Below are positions 32,729-44,730 of a DNA stretch of 64,000 bases, one piece after another. Within the stretch, counting starts at the first letter, position 1. Every line of letters starts with the position of its first letter. The translations under genes and the position numbers were made by a program. The notes beneath the pieces were generated by a model. It saw only the letters and a list, made by a program, of their open reading frames with translations, did no database searches and was not told where the DNA came from. Origin of the DNA: Janthinobacterium sp. PC23-8 (lineage in GTDB: Bacteria > Pseudomonadota > Gammaproteobacteria > Burkholderiales > Burkholderiaceae_D); contig NZ_NJGY01000002.1 of NCBI RefSeq assembly GCF_002250505.1, positions 586,634-650,633 on the forward strand, read 5' to 3'.

Positions 32729-32758
32729 AAACGCCGCCGGGATCACTCCCGGCGGCGT
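32725..32758 (-). terminator. Terminator of icd
   Basis: ACGCCGCCGGGA and TCCCGGCGGCGT form a perfect 12-bp stem with a TCAC loop. The T-run (TTTTTATT) follows on the minus strand, which assigns it to icd. It overlaps the stop codon of the convergent cyclase gene and may also affect that transcript. Confidence 0.9.
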
Positions 32759-32805
32759 CCTGATGCGGCGCCTTTGCTGACGGCGCCGCACGATTTTCTA
32801 CACAA

Positions 32806-35037
<2,232 letters not shown>

Positions 35038-35322
35038 GTTCATTCCCTTGTATGCGGTGATGCTTGGTGGTTAACTTTCTTCGTTCCAAACACAGGGTGG
35101 TTGACCTTGCTTTGGACGGCTAGTGTACCGGCGGTGACGCCGTGCTTGGCCCACCACGTATTTTAGACTGTCCTGCCGCCGTTTGTGTACCCGATGGCGC
35201 GGAATCTTATATAAGACAGCAAATTAGGCGGCCAGGCCAGTGCACAAGCGCCAATTTCATGCAATAAAACGAAATTTCACCTGTTGAAATGCAATAGTGA
35301 CAATATCAACATGCAAACAAGC

Positions 35323-35790
35323 TCAGTTCAGGACGGCCTCGATGCGTGCTGCGGCGGCAAACAGCTGCGCTTCCGCGCCCGGTGCGCACATCACGGATAT
35401 GCTCGGCGGCAGGCCGCTGGCCGGGTCCGTGAATTTCCAGGCTGGAATGGCAAGCGCCGGCAAATCGAGGTAATTACCCAGGGTGTGGGCGGTAAACCAG
35501 CCATTGACGCCAGGCTTCAACGACAGCCGGTTCATCTGTCCATGAAGGGGCGCCAGCAGCCCCAGTGTCGGCAAGACCAGCACGCCATCGCTGCCCAGCA
35601 GCGCCTGGTAGCGCATCCGGGCCTCGGCAAACCGCGCCGCGATCGCGTTCACCTTGACCGCGCTGCGCGCTTTCACCAGCGGCGCAATCAGCATCCAGCG
35701 CAGCAGGCCTTCGTCGATGCTCGCCTTGCCCGTGAACTGGCGCAGCAGCTCGGCCCACGGCGAAAAGCGGCCTGCCATCATAAAAATCAT
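35323..35790 (-). pseudogene. Amidase C-terminal remnant
   Basis: The frame encodes only the last about 150 residues of an amidase-signature enzyme (KARSAVKVNAIAARFAEARM, DGVLVLPTLG, LALPALAIPAW-type end). The amidase signature region with the Ser-cisSer-Lys triad is missing, and a GST gene lies immediately upstream on the same strand. The first residues (MIFMMAGRFSPW) seem to be the last intact part of the old frame. No ribosome site is visible. Such a tail alone cannot be catalytic, so I call it a pseudogene left by a 5' deletion. Confidence 0.75.
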
Positions 35791-35826
35791 CGAGGATCAG
35801 CTTGGGTATCTGCTTGTGATGGCTGA

Positions 35827-36435
35827 TTAACCTTCGGTGGCGGCCATGGCCTTCTGCCAGGCCGGGCGCGCTTCGATGGCGCGCACAAACGCTTGCAGCT
35901 TCGGCCAGCGCGCGCCTTCCGGCTGTTTGACAGCAATGCTGACGGGAAAGCTGAGCATGATGTCGGCGCCGCTGAGACCCTCGCCGATAAAATGGCCGCA
36001 AGGCTGCATGATGCTTTCCAGATAGTCAAAATGGCTGACCACTTCGCCATCGATGCGCCCGTGCAGCGGCGCGCCGCCGTCGCCCAAGCGTGACACATAA
36101 ATACGCAGCAGCAGCGGGATCATGGCCGAGCCTTCGGCAAAATGCATCAGCTGCAGATGGCGCAGCGCCTCGGGCGAGCCGGCCGGCGGCAGGAACTGCC
36201 CGTGCTGTTCGCACAGGTACTGCACGATGGCGCCCGACTCTTCGATCAGCACGCCATCGACTTCCAGCAGCGGCGACTTGCCCAGCGGGTGGATGGCTTT
36301 CAGTTCCGGTGGCGCGAAATGGGTGACGGCGTCACGCTGGTAGCGCACCAGTTCATAGTCCAGTCCCAGTTCCTCGAGCAGCCAGACGATGCGCTGCGAG
36401 CGGCTTTGATTCAGATGATGTATGCGGATGGCCAT
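35827..36435 (-). CDS. Glutathione S-transferase
   Basis: 202 residues, cytosolic. The N-terminal thioredoxin-like domain (about 1-80) has SRSQRIVWLLEELGLDYELV and the glutathione-contact ESGAIVQYL (cis-Pro before it in GKSPLLEVDG). The C-terminal helical domain (about 88-200) has GLSGADIMLSFP. It conjugates glutathione to electrophiles or acts as a reductase; the substrate is unknown. The start MAIRIHH has AGGAG 5 nt upstream; a longer reading from 36519 is rejected. It lies 45 bp after the LysR gene on the same strand, so they may be co-transcribed. Confidence 0.9.
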   Translation of the reverse strand: MAIRIHHLNQSRSQRIVWLLEELGLDYELVRYQRDAVTHFAPPELKAIHPLGKSPLLEVDGVLIEESGAIVQYLCEQHGQFLPPAGSPEALRHLQLMHFAEGSAMIPLLLRIYVSRLGDGGAPLHGRIDGEVVSHFDYLESIMQPCGHFIGEGLSGADIMLSFPVSIAVKQPEGARWPKLQAFVRAIEARPAWQKAMAATEG

Positions 36436-36479
36436 GGTCGCTCCTGACAAGTAAAACGCCATAGTAATGCACAGGTCGT

Positions 36480-37385
36480 TTATTCGGCGAACGTTTCTGC
36501 CAGCAAGGTGCGCAGCCACTGGTTGCCCGCATCCTGGGTATAGCGCCGGTGCCAGAAGATATTCGTCTGCAGCGTCGGCAGCGCCAAAGGCGGGCGCAGG
36601 TATTCCAGATTGAACGGCGCGGCGGCGCGCTGCGCCAGCTTTTCGGGCACCGTCACCACCAGGTCGGTGCCGCCGACGATATACGGCACGGCCGTGAAAT
36701 GCGGCACCTGGCAGCTGGCGGCGGCGCGCACACCGGCTTTTTCCAGCAGCGCATTGACTTTATCGTAAGGACTGTCGGACGAGGCCACAAGCAGATGCTC
36801 ACACGCCAGGAAGCGTGTCAGGGTCGGCTGGCCGTTGCCCAGCGCATGGCCCTTGCGAAACATCGTCACATAGGCCTGCTCGAACAGGCGCCGCTGGTAC
36901 AGCGCGCCCGAGACATCGTCAAACGCGCCGATCGCCAGGTCCACCCGGCCTGCCTCCATTTCCGTCTTGATATCGATGGCGCCGGCGCGCACGGTACTGA
37001 GCTGCACCTGTGGCGCCTGCTGGCGCAGCAGTTCCACCAGCACCGGCATGAAATACACTTCACCGACGTCGCTCATGGCCAGGCGAAAATGGCGCGCGCT
37101 GCTGGCGGCGTCAAACGCCTGCGGTGGCTTGAACGCTTCGGCCAGCGTGGCCAGGGCGCCGGCCACCGGCTCGGCCAGCAGCAGCGCATAGGGCGTCGGC
37201 TGCATGCCCTGCGCCGTACGCACGAACAGTTCGTCATTGAAGGTGCGCCGCAGCCGGCCCAGCGCATTGCTGACGGCCGACTGGCTCAGGTGCAAGCGCC
37301 TGGCCGCCATGGAAATCTGGCGCTCGCGGTACACCTCGTGGAATACCACCAGCAGGTTCAGGTCGATATTGCGGATGTCGATCAT
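36480..37385 (-). CDS. LysR-family regulator divergent from hmgA
   Basis: 301 residues. The N-terminal winged helix (about 1-65) has [20 protein letters not shown] and [14 protein letters not shown]. The substrate-binding domain (about 90-295) is of periplasmic-binding-protein type. It is transcribed away from homogentisate dioxygenase with 122 bp between starts and a perfect inverted repeat in the gap, so it probably senses a tyrosine-pathway aromatic and controls hmgA. The assignment to that pathway comes from position only. Confidence 0.9.
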   Translation of the reverse strand: MIDIRNIDLNLLVVFHEVYRERQISMAARRLHLSQSAVSNALGRLRRTFNDELFVRTAQGMQPTPYALLLAEPVAGALATLAEAFKPPQAFDAASSARHFRLAMSDVGEVYFMPVLVELLRQQAPQVQLSTVRAGAIDIKTEMEAGRVDLAIGAFDDVSGALYQRRLFEQAYVTMFRKGHALGNGQPTLTRFLACEHLLVASSDSPYDKVNALLEKAGVRAAASCQVPHFTAVPYIVGGTDLVVTVPEKLAQRAAAPFNLEYLRPPLALPTLQTNIFWHRRYTQDAGNQWLRTLLAETFAE

Positions 37386-37421
37386 GGTGCGGGCCTCAAG
37401 GGCAAAGAATTATTCACGCTG

Positions 37422-37438
37422 TAAATACTCTGTATTTA
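37422..37438. promoter_or_regulatory. LysR-type operator between lysR and hmgA
   Basis: TAAATAC TCT GTATTTA has perfect 7-bp arms and contains the T-N11-A pattern of LysR boxes. It lies 37 bp upstream of the LysR start and 70 bp from hmgA. Confidence 0.65.
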
Positions 37439-37507
37439 GCTATTTATCTCGTCAAATATTATCCCACGTTCTACAGTGAAGCCTGCTATCGCACTGGAGA
37501 TAAAACA

Positions 37508-38803
37508 ATGAATCCACCCTACCAATCCGGCTTTGCCAATGAATTTGCCACCGAGGCCCTGCCCGGCGCCCTGCCCGCCCACCGCAATTCGCCGCAGCGC
37601 GCCGCCTACGGCCTGTATGCAGAGCAGGTGTCGGGCACGGCGTTTACCGCGCCGCGCAGCCATAACCGCCGCTCCTGGCTGTACCGCATCCGCCCGGCCG
37701 CCATGCACCGGCCGTTCCAGCGCCTGACCAATGGCCGTATCGCGGCCGACTTCGAGCACGTCGAGGCGCCACCGAACCAGCTGCGCTGGGACCCGCTGCC
37801 TATGCCAGTTGATGCCACCGACTTTATCGACGGCTGGGTGACGATGGCCGGCCACGGTTCGGCGGCGGCCCAATCGGGCTGCGCCATCCACCTGTACGCG
37901 GCCAACCGCGACATGCAGGGACGCTATTTCTACTCGGCCGACGGCGAATTGCTGATCGTGCCGCAGCAGGGCCGCTTGCAGCTGCGCACGGAACTGGGCG
38001 TGATCGATATTGAGCCACAGGAAATTGCCGTGATCCCGCGCGGCATCCGCTTCCAGGCCCTGCTGCCCGACGGCGAGGCGCGCGGCTATATCTGCGAAAA
38101 CTTCGGCGCCCTGCTGCGCCTGCCCGACCTGGGCCCGATCGGCTCGAACGGTCTGGCCAATCCGCGCGACTTTTTGACGCCCTGCGCCGCCTATGAAGAC
38201 GTGGAAGGCGCGTTCGAACTGGTCGCCAAGTTCTGCGGCAACTTGTGGACGGCGCAGATCGGCCATTCGCCGCTCGACGTCGTCGCCTGGCATGGCAATT
38301 ACGCACCCTGCAAATACGATCTGCGCCACTTCAACACCATCGGCTCGATCAGCCACGACCACCCGGACCCGTCGATTTTTCTGGTGCTGCAGGCGCCCAG
38401 CGACACGCCCGGCGTCGACACGCTGGACTTCGTGATCTTCCCGCCGCGCTGGCTGGTGGCCGAAGACACCTTCCGCCCACCCTGGTTCCACCGCAACGTG
38501 GCCAGTGAATTCATGGGCCTGATCCACGGCCAGTACGACGCCAAGTCCGCCGGTTTTCGCCCCGGCGGCGCCAGCCTGCACAACTGCATGAGTGGCCACG
38601 GTCCCGACGCGGGCACCTTCGACAAGGCCAGCAGCATCGACACCACGGTGCCGCAAAAGGTCGACAACACCATGGCCTTCATGTTCGAAACGCGCAGCGT
38701 GCTGTGCCCCACCGCCCACGCGCTGGCGTCGCCGCAATTGCAGGGCAATTATTTCGAGTGCTGGATGGGCATAGGCAAGCATTTCGATCCGGCCAGGCCT
38801 TGA
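37508..38803 (+). CDS. hmgA: Homogentisate 1,2-dioxygenase
   Basis: 431 residues; opens the ring of homogentisate to maleylacetoacetate with Fe(II) and O2 in phenylalanine/tyrosine breakdown. It matches the family from end to end: [19 protein letters not shown] at the start, [12 protein letters not shown], the cupin region around [34 protein letters not shown] and the Asn/His-rich [16 protein letters not shown] stands 8 nt before ATG. Fumarylacetoacetase and maleylacetoacetate isomerase are not adjacent, although the GST two genes away on the other strand is of the same superfamily as the isomerase. Control by the divergent LysR protein is likely. Confidence 0.96.
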   Translation: MNPPYQSGFANEFATEALPGALPAHRNSPQRAAYGLYAEQVSGTAFTAPRSHNRRSWLYRIRPAAMHRPFQRLTNGRIAADFEHVEAPPNQLRWDPLPMPVDATDFIDGWVTMAGHGSAAAQSGCAIHLYAANRDMQGRYFYSADGELLIVPQQGRLQLRTELGVIDIEPQEIAVIPRGIRFQALLPDGEARGYICENFGALLRLPDLGPIGSNGLANPRDFLTPCAAYEDVEGAFELVAKFCGNLWTAQIGHSPLDVVAWHGNYAPCKYDLRHFNTIGSISHDHPDPSIFLVLQAPSDTPGVDTLDFVIFPPRWLVAEDTFRPPWFHRNVASEFMGLIHGQYDAKSAGFRPGGASLHNCMSGHGPDAGTFDKASSIDTTVPQKVDNTMAFMFETRSVLCPTAHALASPQLQGNYFECWMGIGKHFDPARP

Positions 38804-38893
38804 TGCATGGCTCCCGGCTGGTGCCAGCCAATCTCGTTCGGGTCCTGCTCCATCCCGGCCTATAATGCGGATCGATCCATAGGGAGATTTGCA

Positions 38894-39973
38894 ATGAAAA
38901 CTGGCCTGGCCATCATGTTGTTGAGCGGCGCGTCCACCCTTCCCGGTCTCGGCCTTGCCGCCGACAAGGCGGGCGTGAGTTTTTCGCACAAGGACTGGGA
39001 ACTGGCTTGCGACAACACCGGCACCTGCCGCGCCGCCGGCTACCAGGTCGACGGCGCCGAGCCGGCCGTGTCCCTGCTGCTGGTGCGCGACGCCGGCGCA
39101 AGACAGCCAGTGAGCGCAAGGGTACAGCTCGGCTCCTACGCCGAGAGCGATGTCGCGCTGGCCGCCAACGTCAGTCACCTGGTGATCAAGTCCGGCGCAC
39201 GCAAGCTCGGGACCATCGACCTGGTCCCTGGCGCCCAGTCCAGCCCCCTGAACGGCGCAACGCTGGCCGTCATCCTGCCGGCCCTGCTGCAGGCGTCGAG
39301 CGTGGTATTTTCCAGCGGCAAGCACGACTGGACCTTGTCCACCGCCGGCGCCAGCGCCGTGCTGCTGAAAATGGACGAAGCCCAGGGCCGCATCGGCACG
39401 GTGGGCGCCCTGGTGCGCAAAGGCGGCAAGAGCGAAAATGAGGTCGGAAAGTCCACGCTGGCGCCGGTCATCGCCGCCGCTGCCGTACCGCGCGAAAGCC
39501 GGCAAGACATTGTGCTGGCGCCAGGACAGCGTGGCGACTTGTTGCAAGCACTGCGGCAAGTTGCCAGCCGCGACGACTGTCCCGGGATGTACCCGTCCGC
39601 AGGCCAGCAGGCAGAAGACGACCTGCGCGTGCATCGTTTGTCACCCGACAAACTGCTCGCGTCCATGGTCTGCGAGACCTATGCCTACAACCAGTCCGCC
39701 ATGTTCTGGGTGATCAATCCGCAGGCGCCGTTCGCGCCGGTCAGCGCCGGCGGCGATGCCAGCAGCTACAGCGGCGGCGAGATTTCAGCGTCCCACAAAG
39801 GGCGCGGCCTGGGCGACTGCTGGAGTTCGTCGGTGCACACCTGGGATGGCAAGCAATTCGTCTGGACAAAGGAATCGACCACCGGCATGTGCCGCCTGGT
39901 CGCACCGGGCGGCGCGTGGGAGTTGCCGACCTATGTAACAAGCGTGCGCAAGAGCGACGGCACGCTGCGCTGA
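38894..39973 (+). CDS. DUF1176-type secreted protein
   Basis: 359 residues with a signal peptide (MKTGLAIMLLSGASTLPGLG, cleavage near LAADK). The mature start HKDWELACDNTGTCRAAGY is characteristic of the DUF1176 family of periplasmic proteins. Conserved Cys pairs (CDNTGTC; DDCPGM with VCETYAYN; LGDCWSS with GMCRLV) suggest disulfides. Function unknown. AGGGAG stands 7 nt before ATG; the longer upstream frame is rejected because it would precede the signal. It follows hmgA by 90 bp and is probably independent. Confidence 0.85.
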   Translation: MKTGLAIMLLSGASTLPGLGLAADKAGVSFSHKDWELACDNTGTCRAAGYQVDGAEPAVSLLLVRDAGARQPVSARVQLGSYAESDVALAANVSHLVIKSGARKLGTIDLVPGAQSSPLNGATLAVILPALLQASSVVFSSGKHDWTLSTAGASAVLLKMDEAQGRIGTVGALVRKGGKSENEVGKSTLAPVIAAAAVPRESRQDIVLAPGQRGDLLQALRQVASRDDCPGMYPSAGQQAEDDLRVHRLSPDKLLASMVCETYAYNQSAMFWVINPQAPFAPVSAGGDASSYSGGEISASHKGRGLGDCWSSSVHTWDGKQFVWTKESTTGMCRLVAPGGAWELPTYVTSVRKSDGTLR

Positions 39974-40295
39974 AACAGGCGCAAGGCGTTCTTGCGTCAG
40001 CGGGCGTCAGGATCTTTCGTGCATGCGCGGGCGCACCGGCAAGTGGCGCCGGCAAAGCGTGGCGCCAGCACTACACTCTCATGTTGATAGTCCTGGCCCG
40101 GCGTCTTCCCCTGGAAGCGCAGGCGTGAAAACTTGCACGCGACGTTGTAAAAGCGCCCGGCACAAAAAAAATTGTTGCATGAGTGCATGATCATGCTGAC
40201 ATCGCGCTACTATGAAACATCGGCATTCCGATAGGCGCTACCTTATCGCGCCGGCCTGCGCCGGCTTTCCAATACGCACCATGAAGGAGACTGCA

Positions 40296-40763
40296 ATGTC
40301 CAAGTTCGCCCCTGCTTTTTGCCTGTCGCTCATCCTTGCCGCCAGCGCGCTGCCGCAAGCCGGCACCGCCGCCGAAGGAGGCGCCACGCGCGCCGATGCC
40401 GAAACCATGGTCAAGAAAGGCGTGGCCTACATCAAGAGCGCTGGCGATGCCAAGGCATATGCCGACTTCACCGCCAAGACGCCGCAATTCATCCTGCATG
40501 ACCTGTACCTGGTGGTCTACAAGCTCGACGGCACCGTCGTCGCGCATGGCGCCAATCCCAAGATGGTGGGCAAGAATTTGATCGAACTGAAGGATATCGA
40601 TGGCAAGGCCTTCGTCAAGGAGCGCGTTGATCTGGCCAAGAGCAAAGGCAGCTTCTGGCAGGAATACAAATTCACGAATCCCGAGAACAAGAAGATCGAA
40701 CCGAAGGCGATGTACTGCGAAAAGCTGAACGATACCGTCGTCTGCGGCGGTATCTACCTGTAG
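40296..40763 (+). CDS. Secreted single-Cache-domain sensor protein
   Basis: 155 residues: signal peptide (MSKFAPAFCLSLILAASALP, cleavage near AGTAAE) followed by one single-Cache (sCache_2-type) domain. The segment ADAETMVKKGVAYIKSAG is the long first helix, FILHDLYLVVYKLDGTVVAH the core sheet and WQEYKFTNPENKKIEPKAMY the typical last part. No membrane helix follows, so it is a free periplasmic ligand-binding protein. AAGGAG is 6 nt upstream of ATG. It lies 61 bp before a chemoreceptor gene on the same strand, suggesting it presents a ligand to that receptor; this is inferred from linkage. Confidence 0.85.
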   Translation: MSKFAPAFCLSLILAASALPQAGTAAEGGATRADAETMVKKGVAYIKSAGDAKAYADFTAKTPQFILHDLYLVVYKLDGTVVAHGANPKMVGKNLIELKDIDGKAFVKERVDLAKSKGSFWQEYKFTNPENKKIEPKAMYCEKLNDTVVCGGIYL

Positions 40764-40824
40764 CCGGCCTGCGCGCCGCCCGTGCCGGGACCACGCACAG
40801 CTCTTTTAACAATATGGGTCTCCT

Positions 40825-42375
40825 GTGAAAATTGCACACAAGATGTTGATCGTCCCGGTGGTGGCGCTGGCTTGCCTGCTCGCCATGGGAGCGATGTCCT
40901 ATTTCGCCATGCAGCAGGACGAGCGGCGCATGCACGAATTGAAACATGTCACGCTGACGGCGGAAAGGTTGGCCAACCGGCAAGCCATCGACCTGGGCCA
41001 GGTGCATGCCGGGGTGTATGCCAAGATCGCCATCGCCGCCAGTCTGTCCGAAGCACAATTCAAGGAGTTCGGCACGCAAACCGATAGCCAGCTCAACAGC
41101 ATCAGGCAAGGTTTGACCGAGCTGCAAAGCTTTGCCGGCGCCGCTGCCGAAGCGGCGCAAGCGCTACCTGCCATCGAACGTTACCGGGCCAGCATCGCGC
41201 AGGCCCTGGATCTGGCGTCGATGGACCCCAACACGGGCGTGGCGGCCATGCAGGGCGCGACCACGCACTATCAGCTGGTGCGCAAGCAGCTCAATCAGGT
41301 ATTGCTCAACCTGGACCAGCGCACGGGCGATGCACTGCAAGAGACCAGGCACGCGGGCCAGCGCGCCGCCTGGCTCTCGCTGGGCACGATGGCCATCGGC
41401 TTTGCCGTGCTGGCGGCGATCGCCACCTGGATGGCGCGCGCCGTGGTGCGGCCCATCGACGACGCCTGCCGCGCGGCCGAGTCGCTGGCCGCCGGCGACC
41501 TGACGATGCGCATCCATGCCGACAGCGACGACGAAGTGGGCAAGCTGTCGCGCGCGCTGGTGACGGTGGTGCAAAACTGGAATACCCTGCTGAGCGACAT
41601 CAAGCAGGCCGGCACCACCATCACGGTGGAGGCGAGCGAAATCGCACTGGGCAATGCCGACCTGTCGGCGCGCACGGAATCGCAGGCCCAATCGCTGCAG
41701 GAAACGGCGTCATCGATGCATCAGTTAACCGATACCGTGCGTGAAAATGCCAGCCATGCGCACCAGGCCAACCAGATGGTGCTGTCAACCTCGGACGTGG
41801 CACTGGAAGGCGGCCGCGTGGTCGGCCAGGTGGTCGAGACCATGGGCTCGATCAAGGCCAGCTCAGGGCGCATCGTCGACATCATCGCCGTCATCGACGG
41901 CATCGCTTTCCAGACCAATATCCTGGCCTTGAACGCGGCCGTGGAAGCGGCGCGCGCCGGCGAGCAGGGACGCGGCTTCGCCGTTGTCGCCACCGAAGTG
42001 CGCGGCCTGGCCCAGCGCTCGGCCACGGCGGCGCGGGAAATCAAGCAACTGATCGAGGATTCCGTGGCCAGGATAGAAACGGGCAGCCAGTTGGCCGACA
42101 GCGCCGGGCGCACCATGGGCGATATCGTCGCCTCGGTCAGGCAGGTGACGGAGATCATGAACGACATCACGGCGGCCAGCCAGCGCCAGAGCAAGGGCAT
42201 CGAGGAAGTCAACAGTGCCATCACTGAAATGGATGAACTGACGCAGCGCAATGCCGCCCTCGTCGAGCAATCGGCGGCGGCCGCGCAAAGCATGCAGGAC
42301 CAGGCGCACGAACTGCTCAGGGTGGTGGGCGCCTTCCGCCTCAATGATGGGGCGCCGCAGTTGCCGCAGCGTTAG
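40825..42375 (+). CDS. Methyl-accepting chemotaxis protein
   Basis: 516 residues from a GTG start. TM1 at about 7-28, a periplasmic helical sensor region at about 29-188 (four-helix-bundle type), TM2 at about 190-212, HAMP at about 213-265 ([20 protein letters not shown]), then the cytoplasmic signalling domain. The hairpin tip [20 protein letters not shown], then [14 protein letters not shown], is canonical for CheA/CheW contact. There is no C-terminal CheR-docking pentapeptide. The periplasmic part is small and lacks a Cache fold, which makes the upstream secreted Cache protein an attractive ligand carrier. Confidence 0.93.
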   Translation: MKIAHKMLIVPVVALACLLAMGAMSYFAMQQDERRMHELKHVTLTAERLANRQAIDLGQVHAGVYAKIAIAASLSEAQFKEFGTQTDSQLNSIRQGLTELQSFAGAAAEAAQALPAIERYRASIAQALDLASMDPNTGVAAMQGATTHYQLVRKQLNQVLLNLDQRTGDALQETRHAGQRAAWLSLGTMAIGFAVLAAIATWMARAVVRPIDDACRAAESLAAGDLTMRIHADSDDEVGKLSRALVTVVQNWNTLLSDIKQAGTTITVEASEIALGNADLSARTESQAQSLQETASSMHQLTDTVRENASHAHQANQMVLSTSDVALEGGRVVGQVVETMGSIKASSGRIVDIIAVIDGIAFQTNILALNAAVEAARAGEQGRGFAVVATEVRGLAQRSATAAREIKQLIEDSVARIETGSQLADSAGRTMGDIVASVRQVTEIMNDITAASQRQSKGIEEVNSAITEMDELTQRNAALVEQSAAAAQSMQDQAHELLRVVGAFRLNDGAPQLPQR

Positions 42376-42914
42376 CGCAAGCCGGGCATGGTGGCCCAGC
42401 CAGGCCAGTTCGTCCCGGTTGGCCCTGGCCGCCACGGCATACGCCCCGGCCTTGATTTGCAGTTGCGTTTGCTACAGGGGCAGATAGAATGCCGATGGGG
42501 CGGCTGCCCGCTTGCACAGGTCTGTTGCCCTGCCTCGCCACATTCCCGGCGGCGCCCATGCTTATAGCCTGTCCCGGTAAATGAATACAGCTCCTGCTGG
42601 CACCCATCAGAAGCGGGGACGGGCCGTCATAGATGACTTGCTTCGTCGTTGCATGGCTTGCCATGCGGCCTCCTCACACCTTGTCCGCGCTCCTGATGAG
42701 CTGCAAGCAGAAGACGCTCACTACTGCAATAGACTTCTGGCACGGCCACTGCATGCCGTAGCCCCAGGGACTGCTGGCGGGGATTAGTGCAACGCAGGCA
42801 TTTCGCTGGTTCCCCGATTAAAATTCCCCCAGCCGCTCTGGCCGGAAGTAAAGACGGCGGCCTTGGCCGGCGCTGAAAATGCTCGCGCTGCGGTTTGGGC
42901 TGAAGCGCGGCTGC
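42376..42914. other. Intergenic stretch between two chemoreceptor genes
   Basis: About 540 bp between the intact chemoreceptor and the truncated one on the other strand. One short plus-strand frame near 42581 (MNTAPAGTHQKRG) has no ribosome site or known motif. I see no terminator with a T-run and no RNA gene. Confidence 0.4.
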
Positions 42915-43616
42915 CTACATGGCGAGCGCCGGCGCCGTTGTACGCAGCGGCGCGGCCAGGGCCGGCTGTCCGGCCAGCTTGAACACGCTGACCGCTTGCG
43001 CCAGCAGGTCCGCCTGTTCGCGCATGCTTTGCGCGGCGGCGCCGGCTTCTTCCACCAGCGCGGCGTTCTGCTGGGTCACATCGTCGATCGAGACGATGGC
43101 CTGGTTGACCTGCTCGATACCGGCACTCTGCTCGCTGCTGGCAGCGCTGATCGCTGTCATGATATCGGCCACCTGCCTGATCGAGGTGACGATGCTGTCC
43201 ATGGTTGTGCCGGCCTGATCGACCAGCAAGGTACCGGCGCTGACGGTTTCCACCGAGCGGCCGATCAGTTCCTTGACCTCCCTGGCGGCGCTGGCCGAAC
43301 GCTGCGCCAGGGTGCGCACTTCGGAGGCGACCACCGCGAAACCGCGTCCCTGCTCGCCGGCGCGCGCCGCTTCCACTGCGGCATTGAGCGCGAGAATGTT
43401 GGTCTGAAACGCGATGCCGTCGATCACACTGATGATATCGACAATCTTGCCTGAACTTTCCTTGATCTCGCCCATGGTCGTCACCACCTGGCTCACCACC
43501 TGGCCGCCCCTGGTGGCGAACTGCGATGCGGCCACTACCAGGGTGGTGGCCTTGCGCGCGTTCTCGGCGTTTTGCCTGACGGCGCCTGCAGCGACGACGT
43601 GCAGTTCCATCACCAT
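42915..43616 (-). pseudogene. 5'-truncated methyl-accepting chemotaxis protein
   Basis: About 230 residues holding only the signalling domain of a chemoreceptor: [11 protein letters not shown], then [20 protein letters not shown] and the following Glu/Gln-rich heptads, ending in a Pro/Ala tail. The first residues ([11 protein letters not shown]) are a decayed version of the usual SSMEEL-T segment. Upstream DNA shows no HAMP, membrane or sensor region. No ribosome site is present. It is a remnant with an N-terminal deletion; a soluble expressed fragment cannot be fully excluded. It is paralogous to the intact gene at 40825-42375. Confidence 0.75.
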
Positions 43617-43727
43617 CGGCCCCGCCCATCGACCTTGCCCATTCTGCTCGGCGTGGTCAGCACAGACGTGGCCACTTCCCCTCCGGCTTCACGGCCGGAT
43701 TTTTCACACCCACCAAAAGGAAATAAA

Positions 43728-43997
43728 ATGTCTGATTATTACGTATGGCTCGAATACTTCGCCGCTGCTCCGGTGAGTAAAAACGTCAAGTCCGATGAGC
43801 TGAGGTATGCCTCCGGGCACAAGCATGGTGTCCAACCTTCGCAGATCCAGGTCGACGGGCTGCAGCCTTCTCTGACGACCTATGTCTCAGCGGCGTACGC
43901 GAGCTACAACAAGGCGCATCCAGCGGCCGTGGTTGCGGTTCCGACCAACACCGCGATAACGGCGGCGCGCACCATCAAGACTCGATCGGCTCACTAG
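43728..43997 (+). CDS. Small hypothetical protein
   Basis: 89 residues starting MSDYYVWLEYFAAAPVSKN, with a good AAAAGGA site 6 nt upstream. It is rich in Tyr, Ala and Val with no Cys, no signal peptide and no membrane helix. The segment VDGLQPSLTTYVSAAYASY is mildly hydrophobic, and the end is Thr/Ala-rich. I recognise no family. It sits between a chemoreceptor remnant and a non-coding stretch, so context offers nothing. The ribosome site and AT-rich leader are the main support. Confidence 0.45.
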   Translation: MSDYYVWLEYFAAAPVSKNVKSDELRYASGHKHGVQPSQIQVDGLQPSLTTYVSAAYASYNKAHPAAVVAVPTNTAITAARTIKTRSAH

Positions 43998-44519
43998 CCC
44001 GAAAGCCATACCATGCGTGCTGCCACCACTCCCCCCGGTGGACGCGACACCTGCGTTTCACGCTCGCTTCGGCGCCGCCGTCAGCCTTCCTCGTTATGAT
44101 GGCGAGTCGGCATCCACGACGATGTTTCGAGGCCTGCTCAGTGTTCACTCACCTTGCGGCCCGCATGGCTCGCCGCCTCCCAAAGAGGCCTTTTCACGAA
44201 GTGCTTCAGTCCATTCGTTACCGCCTGAACCGCCCCTTGTGCTTGTGGCCGGAGCACGAGCTAGCCAGATCGGAATTTCACCGACTGATTAATCGTGCCT
44301 TAGCAAGGCACACACACACACAACAACTCCATCAAAAACGCCATCCGAACCATTGTCATCGGCAAAAATTATGCTCGGTTAGCGATTATGCAAAGTTTGT
44401 CGTGAACAGGCCATAGTTGCGGCGCTTTTGGATTTACGAGCACAATAGAATAAACGGTGGCGTCCTATAGACGCCAAACACGCTTGAGCCGAACTTTTCA
44501 TACTTTTTTCATACCCAAC
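43998..44519. other. Intergenic stretch of uncertain origin
   Basis: About 520 bp before the tRNA terminator. Overlapping short plus-strand frames at 44017-44416 carry no recognisable domain and look like decayed sequence. A perfect 7-bp hairpin TGGCGTC CTATA GACGCCA lies near 44459-44477 without a T-run. No gene is supported. Confidence 0.4.
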
Positions 44520-44553
44520 AAAAAAAGGCCTACACTAGATCAGTGTAAGCCTT
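44518..44553 (-). terminator. Terminator downstream of tRNA-Val
   Basis: Read on the minus strand, AAGGCTTACACT, a 5-nt loop and AGTGTAGGCCTT form an 11-12-bp stem with one mismatch, followed by a T-run. It is positioned about 20 bp after the tRNA end. Confidence 0.85.
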
Positions 44554-44571
44554 TGATATTAAACGAATTCT

Positions 44572-44646
44572 TGGTGGGAAGTGCAAGTTTCGAACTTGCG
44601 ACCCCTGCAGTGTGAATGCAGTGCTCTACCCCTGAGCTAACCTCCC
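44572..44646 (-). tRNA. tRNA-Val (anticodon CAC)
   Basis: 75 nt including an encoded CCA. On the minus strand the acceptor arm is GGGAGGT paired with ACTTCCC. The D arm is around AGCTCAGGGGTAGAGC. The anticodon stem CTGCA/TGCAG encloses loop TTCACAC, giving anticodon CAC (codon GUG, valine). The T arm is GCAAG-TTCGAAA-CTTGC. All arms fold without mismatches apart from one G-U pair in the acceptor stem. A terminator follows. Confidence 0.95.
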
Positions 44647-44730
44647 GAAGCGAGGCGAATTATCGCATACGTATTGCGCCATCCGCAAGGGCCGGGGCAA
44701 GAAAAAATGCACCGGCCATTCTTTTTCTGT

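Noticed and set aside
37436-39634. 732-codon frame opposite hmgA and the DUF1176 gene
   Set aside because: Spans two clear genes in antisense; no ribosome site or known motif.
44017-44416. Overlapping short frames before tRNA-Val
   Set aside because: Mutually overlapping, Arg/Ser/Pro-rich, no start signals; looks like decayed DNA.
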